NCBI RefSeq assembly: GCF_030867145.1
Contig: NC_134433.1
Span: 15,011,396-15,075,395, forward strand
Source of the DNA: Opisthocomus hoazin
Lineage: Eukaryota; Chordata; Aves; Opisthocomiformes; Opisthocomidae
Reading direction: 5' to 3'
DNA: 64,000 nucleotides
The translations under genes and the position numbers were made by a program. Shown piece by piece: positions 58,305 to 64,000 of the stretch. The notes below the pieces were generated by a model that saw only the letters and a program-made list of their open reading frames with translations, did not search any database and was not told the DNA's origin. Numbering within the stretch: position 1 is the first letter of the stretch; each line of letters begins with the position of its first letter.

Positions 58305-61300
58305 TTGCTTGGCCCTTACAGAGCCCCTGGGACAGGTTTGCTGGGCCAAGGGCAGATGCCGTGCTGACGTTTGGTGTCCGGAGCCTGGGTGGCATTCAGG
58401 ACATGTCCCGGACAGCTGATGCCGGGGATATGCCAAGATGTAATTTTGTGCTGTCTCCAGTGGGTATGGTAAATTGTGGCAGCACCACGGGTGTGAGGAG
58501 CCCGGCAGGAGGGAGGGCTGCCGTGCCGTGCTCTGTAACCCTGCTGATGACCGCAGTCACGACGACCCGGCTGGGACTGTTACCCCTTAGATGCCTCTCC
58601 ACGGTCTGCTTCTCGCTGCTGGAAGTGGATAAAACAGCAAATGGGCCCAAGAGGGACCCCACGGTTTTATTCCCTTCTCTTCCACAAAATGAGATCGGAT
58701 TTTTCTGGATTATTTATTACATGAGTGCTGATTTTGTGTGCCACCTGTGAGTCTTTGCAAGGAATGTAAAGTCAGTACATCTAGGATGATACAGGGTGAA
58801 AAAAATACATACAAGGACTTAAATTTTGTCCAAGTTTTGATCACTTTTTTTTCCTTTGCCTGTGCTGAGAGGTGGTCTGTTTCTGGACCAGTGTGAAAAA
58901 TTCAGTCTGCCTGCTCAGGCAGCCTGTACTTCAGATGAACTTCAGGTAAATGGTCTGAAACTGGTGCTAGTCCTTCTTCGTCTGTACTAGGTTTTGGTAT
59001 TGGTGTCCCCAGCTGAGTACTGCACGTTTGCTTTTCCTTCAGACCTTATTTTCCGAGCTTTGCCATCCCCACCGTTCTGCCTGCCGTCCTGGAACAGGCA
59101 CGGATCAGAGCTGAGGAGCGGCGATGGCAAACAATCAGCGAAAAGCATCGATTTAAAGCTCAGGAGAGGGAAGGAGAAATCACGTTACTGTTTTATTCAT
59201 TTGAAAACTCCTTTTAGACTCCCATGGAGGCCCTGTCTGGGCACCTGGAATCGGGCAAAAGGAGCTGGAGCAAATGTGGAGTAATACTCGTCCTTGGATC
59301 ATATATGGACAAAAAGCCCCAAGTCCCCCTCGGCCCTAGGAGGGGGCTCGAGTGTGATTATCTCTGCTTTGCAGGTGGGGAAACAGCTCTGAATCTTGCA
59401 GTGGTCACAGAGCACACGGTGGAAATAAACCTCAGTCTAGTGCTTTATTCGCTATGTAGCTCTTCCTCTATTCTGCTGTCGCACTGGTATTAAATCTTAA
59501 TTAAAAGAAGCTTCAAACTTGCCAATCAGTAAAATGAAAGGATTTGTAAGCCCCCAGTTTTCTTTCACAACTGTGGTGCTGTTCGTTAGGGTTTTTCTCC
59601 TTCATTTCCTTTAGATAGCAGAGGTAATTGGGGTGACTTTGGTTTCTCTCCAGTTGGTTTCTTGGTACAGCGATGTGTTTAAGCGTAAGCTAAATCAGTA
59701 GGATGCAAGTACCTGTGATGAATGGCAGGTCAGATTAAAAATTACCTAATGACTTCTTCTGGCTTCAATCTCTCTGAACTAAATGCGTCTGAAGTTAATA
59801 GGATGGTTTGCCAAATAAAGCCCTACGTGACTCTCTTTTTTTTCCTCCCCTTAAGAGTCCCCTTAAATGTTTGTATCAATTAGTTCTGTAAAACCATTTT
59901 ACCAAGACTGAATCTAAATGCATGGCACTGTGCCCTTCCCGAGTGTTGCACACACAGAGAACATTAACCCCTTCTTGGGACACCTGATGTGTTATTAACA
60001 TATGGAAAACATCCCATAAATGCGAGGCATGCTTTTAGACCGTCAAAAGCAAACAACTAAGTAGTTGTCTATAGTAAGCATCATGACCAGGTATTCTTCT
60101 TTGTCTTACTTACACATAGGTGTTAGGTGGTTTTTTTTATCTGCTCATCCATTCATCCAGCAGCGCTGGAAGCTGAGATAAATCACGGTGATGTCAATGG
60201 AAAAATTGATGTCTAAGCGAGAGAGACATCGCAGTGTGCGTGAATACTGCCGCATCGGCTCGTTGCATCACACGAGTTCTTCCCATGCCCTTTGTGGGAA
60301 GCTGGTCTGTCATGGGTGTTGCAGAGCTTCCCGGGTACTGTGTCCCTGCTGGGTAGCGTAGCAGAGTTACGTGGGGGAGGGCTTGCATCCATGGCAGTGA
60401 GTGTCTCTAGGTTAAAGGTTTTAATGCATAGGCTCTTTATTTTTTCTTTAGGTTGCATTATTCCAGTTTGTACCAGTACCTGTAGCACCTGGCTGCCCAT
60501 TTCCAAGCATCCAGTGATAACGTTGTGGTACAGAGGCATTCAGCTCTTGTTTCACATCTACACCTCCAGCTGCTGGAGGTGCTCTGGCCCTCTCTGTATT
60601 GATGGTCACTCTCAAGTTGCTTAAGCAATCTGGAAAACAAGGTTTTTCCTTTTTTGTTTTTCTCTCCTTGTGCATGTGGTGTGCTTAAAGTGGAATGAGC
60701 ATTGAGTGACTTAACGGATGCTCTGAAAAAATACTGCAAGCTTTCTAATTCAGAGAGTTGCTCTACATAAGTCTTCTCTTGCAAACTTGCCCGCAGTTGA
60801 TGTTTCTTTGAAGAGCCTGTGATGACTCTTTATCTATAGATGGTTGAAGCCCGTTCAGCTTCGCCTGGATGTCAGTGGTGTTCGGCACTTCATTTTCAAA
60901 GAGAATTTGTTAGCACAAGTATAGTCTGAGAGATGAAAGGATCCATGTCGAGTCTCGTGTGAGGCGGCGAGACACCAGACAGGAAAGAAGGATCTTGAGA
61001 GATATTTTATTTCTCTGGTCAGTTGTGGCAGAGAAGCCTTTCTCCGAGCGAGAAAGAGCTTTCTCTTGGTGTATCTGAGACACAAGCTAAGGAGATTGAC
61101 TGGGAAAATGGGATGAGCAGCTCCACGACAGCCGCTGCTGTCCAGAGCACCCCTTGTTTCGTCTGCTCCTTCATCTGGGTTGCTGTGCTGCAGCCCGTGG
61201 TGTTTAGACCCTGTCTGCCTCCATCGAGGAGCTCTACTGAACAGCGAAAGGTTTCACCCAGTAGTGAAAAGTGACAGCTGAACATGGAAACGGAGTTATT

Positions 61301-64000
61301 AAACATGGCGTTTCCCTACGGGCTGTTGATGAGCTTGTCTGTCCTTTCCCATCCGTGCCGATGGGCCTTTCTTCCCTCCAGCCAGCTCTCCTGGCACGAG
61401 TCGTCTTATGGGAGACTCATCCCAATCCCTCGTCTTTTGGAATCACTGGCGTTGCTTGATTCGAGTTCAGCAGGGCCAAGGTCAGCTGCGCTGGTTGCTG
61501 CCGCGAGCTGTAAGCTTTCCTCCCCGCAGCTCTGGGATGCACCGTGATGCTCGGCCTCGGGACGCGATGGGTGCCTGCTTTTCCTTGCAGCGTGTGAGTA
61601 TTGTAACGTTGAAAGACAGCCCCCTGCTTTACCTGTGATGAGCACTGACACCAGCAGTGAAAAATGGAGGCACCACCGGAAAGAGAACTCAACCCAGCTT
61701 TCAATCAAGCAAACTAAATGTGGTCTGGCAATTGCAGGCGGTGCCAGGACATCAGCCCTCTTCCGAGAGCAAATGAAGACCGCACTCTTGGCCATGACCT
61801 GGTGAACTAGGAAGGAAAAGTGCCAGACGTGAGCCATGGTACTTTACAAGCAAATACTGGATGGGATGGATCCCTTAGTGGAGTGCTCGAGTTTGGGCAG
61901 TGGGATGGAGAGAGCTCTGAAGCTGTCATCTTGGTGCCAGGGTATGAAGAACGTGGCTGAGGGCCCCTTGCCCATTTTTCCCTCCTGTGTCTTTGCAGGA
62001 ACAAGGCCCCGTCCCTGGAGTGGTTCAGCACCTTCCGGCAGCCCTTCATACTGCTTTTAATTTTCTAAATGCTGCTGTTGCAGACTTTTCCCCCAACCAT
62101 TTTCTTAATTGTGTACTCTGATCTTTAAAAAGTATGTATTTTTCTACCATTATCAGCACATAATCAACAAGCTTGCAAGTATAGCAAAGTGAAACCAGCC
62201 GCGGGAGGGTGCAGAGAGGTACGATTCAGTCCTAGGGGCACCTTTGCTCTCCGTCGGGCAGAAATATTGTCTAGCTCAGCCCAAGCAGAGCTCTCCAGAG
62301 ACCGAGATGCTGTTGGGATGTATCGATCTCCGGGCTGAACCCAGCATGTCCGTCCCCTTCTCGCTTGGTGCTGTGAGAGCAGTAATAATTATGCTTGTGT
62401 TACTGCAGGGTCTTCACTGAAGCAGTACCCTGAAAGAAGAGCAGCTTCTGGACCAGATCCTTAGACCTGGGCTGGTTTCAGCTGGTGGTCCATGAAAGCT
62501 GTGGATTTCTGTGAAAAGCAAAGCAGAAAAGCTCAAACTCACTGTTCAGGGACTTGGCTCACCTCTGCAGTGCTCTTGGATGTTGAGAAACGTTGAAAAC
62601 AGTTTACCAGAGCCACTTGCAACAGAGGAATTAAAATGAATGTGCTTGGGGCGCAGAGCAGGCTTTGGAGGTCTCCTGGCATGTCTGTCCCTCTCCCAGT
62701 AAGGATGCTCAGCCCTGCTCTGTGTAAAACTTGGCTAAGAGAAAAAGCCACTGACAGAGAGCACGCTTTATGATTTGGAGTTGGGAGCCCATTCACATCT
62801 TCAGGTGGATTTTTTTCCCCTTTCTGGACTTTGTGGCATCTAACCGAGTCGCCAGCCCCCCCAGTTACCCTGAGGCACGTGGCTGTCCTGTGCTGCACTG
62901 GCTGGGGAGCAGAGAGCCGATTCTAACGAAACTTCAGGGGTCAGAAGCTGCAGGTTTCCCGGGCGTACTGGCATCTGATCTGCGGGATGGCACGCTGGGC
63001 CCCTGCTTTGGTTTGGCATTCGCCAGGTCGGGTGGTGTCTGTGAACTGATGCAGCCCCACGAGCTCTCCTGCCAGCCCGTGCCAGGGGAGTGGGTGCCGT
63101 GCTGTCTGCAAATTTTTTTCTTCTCTTTCCACTTTCACTTATGTTCCACGTTTTATTTCCTTTTGTCTAATATTTATTTCAGAATTCGGACATCAGGCTG
63201 GCTGACAGACTCTGTGAATGTCGCCAGTGCTGGGTGGTTTTGGGGCCAAGACTGACCCTGAGGCAGCTGCCAAAAGACCAGCTCTGCTAAGTGAAAGGGA
63301 CAGGGGACCCGGGGGCTTGCTAGCCTCCCCTGGGAGAAAGACACCTTCGAAGCTCTGGTTTGTCACCACTTCCATTAGAACAAGCTGTGTCCAAGGCCAG
63401 CGTGGCTCTCCAGGCTCCTCCCCATGCCGGTATAGATGGTGGGGCTGGTTTCAGCATCTGCCTCCTCCACAATGTGGGAATTTCTCTGTGCGTCTTCCTG
63501 GAGGGCTGGGAGGAGCCGGGACAGTCTGGGAGGTGAAGCTGTACCTCATAGCAAGCAAAAAAGCTCAGCATCCCTCCAGTGCGAGCTTCCCGCTGGTGTT
63601 TGGTGTGGTCCCGGGTGCTGCAGCTGGTGGCCCAGCTTCTCTGTGTCCTTGTTTCTGGCTGAGGCCAGGTCAGCAGCCACCTTCATGTGCAACCACTGTT
63701 CACTGTCCTCTGCTTCCAGCCAGCGGGCTCCTGGGCTGGGCCTCGCTCCTCCTTTTGTAAACGGCTGTGAATTCAGTCCTTGGTATGCAGGGAGGAGCCG
63801 TGAGGAGCGGGGGAAGCTGCCTCTGGCAGGAGAGCAGCTTTATTGCATCCTCTGAAATGTCACGTTGGTGAAACCGCCACGGGCGATGGCGTTCGAGTGA
63901 TTTGGTGGACGTTTGTAGCCAGAGTCCGTCTCTCCGCAGAAACCAGACATCACGTGGCTCTCGCCTCGCGCTGGAGCTGTCACTGTCGCTAATACGACAC

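Larger units (their letters stand above)
49251..64000 (+). other. DHRS11 intron 1 (at least 14.75 kb, partial)
   Basis: No exon encoding the expected continuation (after ...DKIE, typically LAAEC...GTLIPYxCDLSNEE) was found. The intron is GC-richer than the GGNBP2 introns. It contains one long CR1 copy, a 15-bp minisatellite, a long inverted repeat, a T/A homopolymer pair at 51127-51153 and a T13 run near 54826. Open frames up to 180 aa here are unrecognised and lack splice or homology support. Confidence 0.7.

Noticed and set aside
62770-63760. Frames of 161 and 180 codons near the right edge, considered as DHRS11 exon 2 or a new gene
   Set aside because: Translations do not contain the expected DHRS11 sequence (CDLSNEE, NNAG) or any known domain; treated as intron.

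Overview
This is a vertebrate nuclear genome window, almost certainly from a bird. Genes have many small exons with GT..AG introns, promoters sit in CpG islands, and three interspersed repeats are recognisable as avian CR1 LINE fragments. The gene order MYO19 - PIGW - GGNBP2 - DHRS11 matches the conserved block known from human 17q12 (chicken chromosome 19). The species itself cannot be fixed from sequence alone; a galliform such as chicken is the most likely source.

Layout. (1) Positions 1 to about 19,950, minus strand: MYO19, the mitochondrial class XIX myosin. I could place 23 coding exons (924 codons) whose phases join without a break. The start codon is in a small exon at 18,627 and the last short coding exon is probably beyond position 1. 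(2) Positions 19,400-20,330: a CpG island forming a head-to-head promoter for MYO19 (leftward) and PIGW (rightward). (3) Positions 20,909-22,429, plus strand: PIGW, the GPI-anchor inositol acyltransferase, with its whole reading frame in one exon (506 aa). (4) Positions 22,430-26,430: PIGW 3' region and intergenic DNA with an antisense CR1. (5) Positions 26,430-46,545, plus strand: GGNBP2, 13 coding exons, 698 codons, complete from ATG (27,816) to TAA (46,102) with a consensus poly(A) signal. (6) Positions 46,546-48,900: GC-rich intergenic DNA. (7) Position 49,119 to the right edge, plus strand: DHRS11, of which only the first coding exon (44 codons) lies in the window; everything from 49,251 to 64,000 behaves as its first intron, with a CR1 copy, a 15-bp minisatellite and a long inverted repeat.

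The four genes are unrelated housekeeping functions (mitochondrial motility, GPI-anchor synthesis, a zinc/cysteine-rich regulatory protein, steroid/retinoid-type short-chain reductase). Their linkage is conserved synteny; only MYO19 and PIGW share a promoter region. No tRNA, rRNA, CRISPR or virus-derived gene was seen.

The most interesting non-genic signals are: an approximately 85-bp block repeated in two promoters (19,871-19,953 and 27,678-27,764); a 19-bp minisatellite of six GGGCGTGGC-type boxes directly upstream of DHRS11; an 81-nt in-frame, stop-free intron inside GGNBP2 (exitron-like); and a 33-bp-stem hairpin in the DHRS11 intron. All exon calls were made by eye from splice signals, phase and recalled family similarity, not by alignment software.
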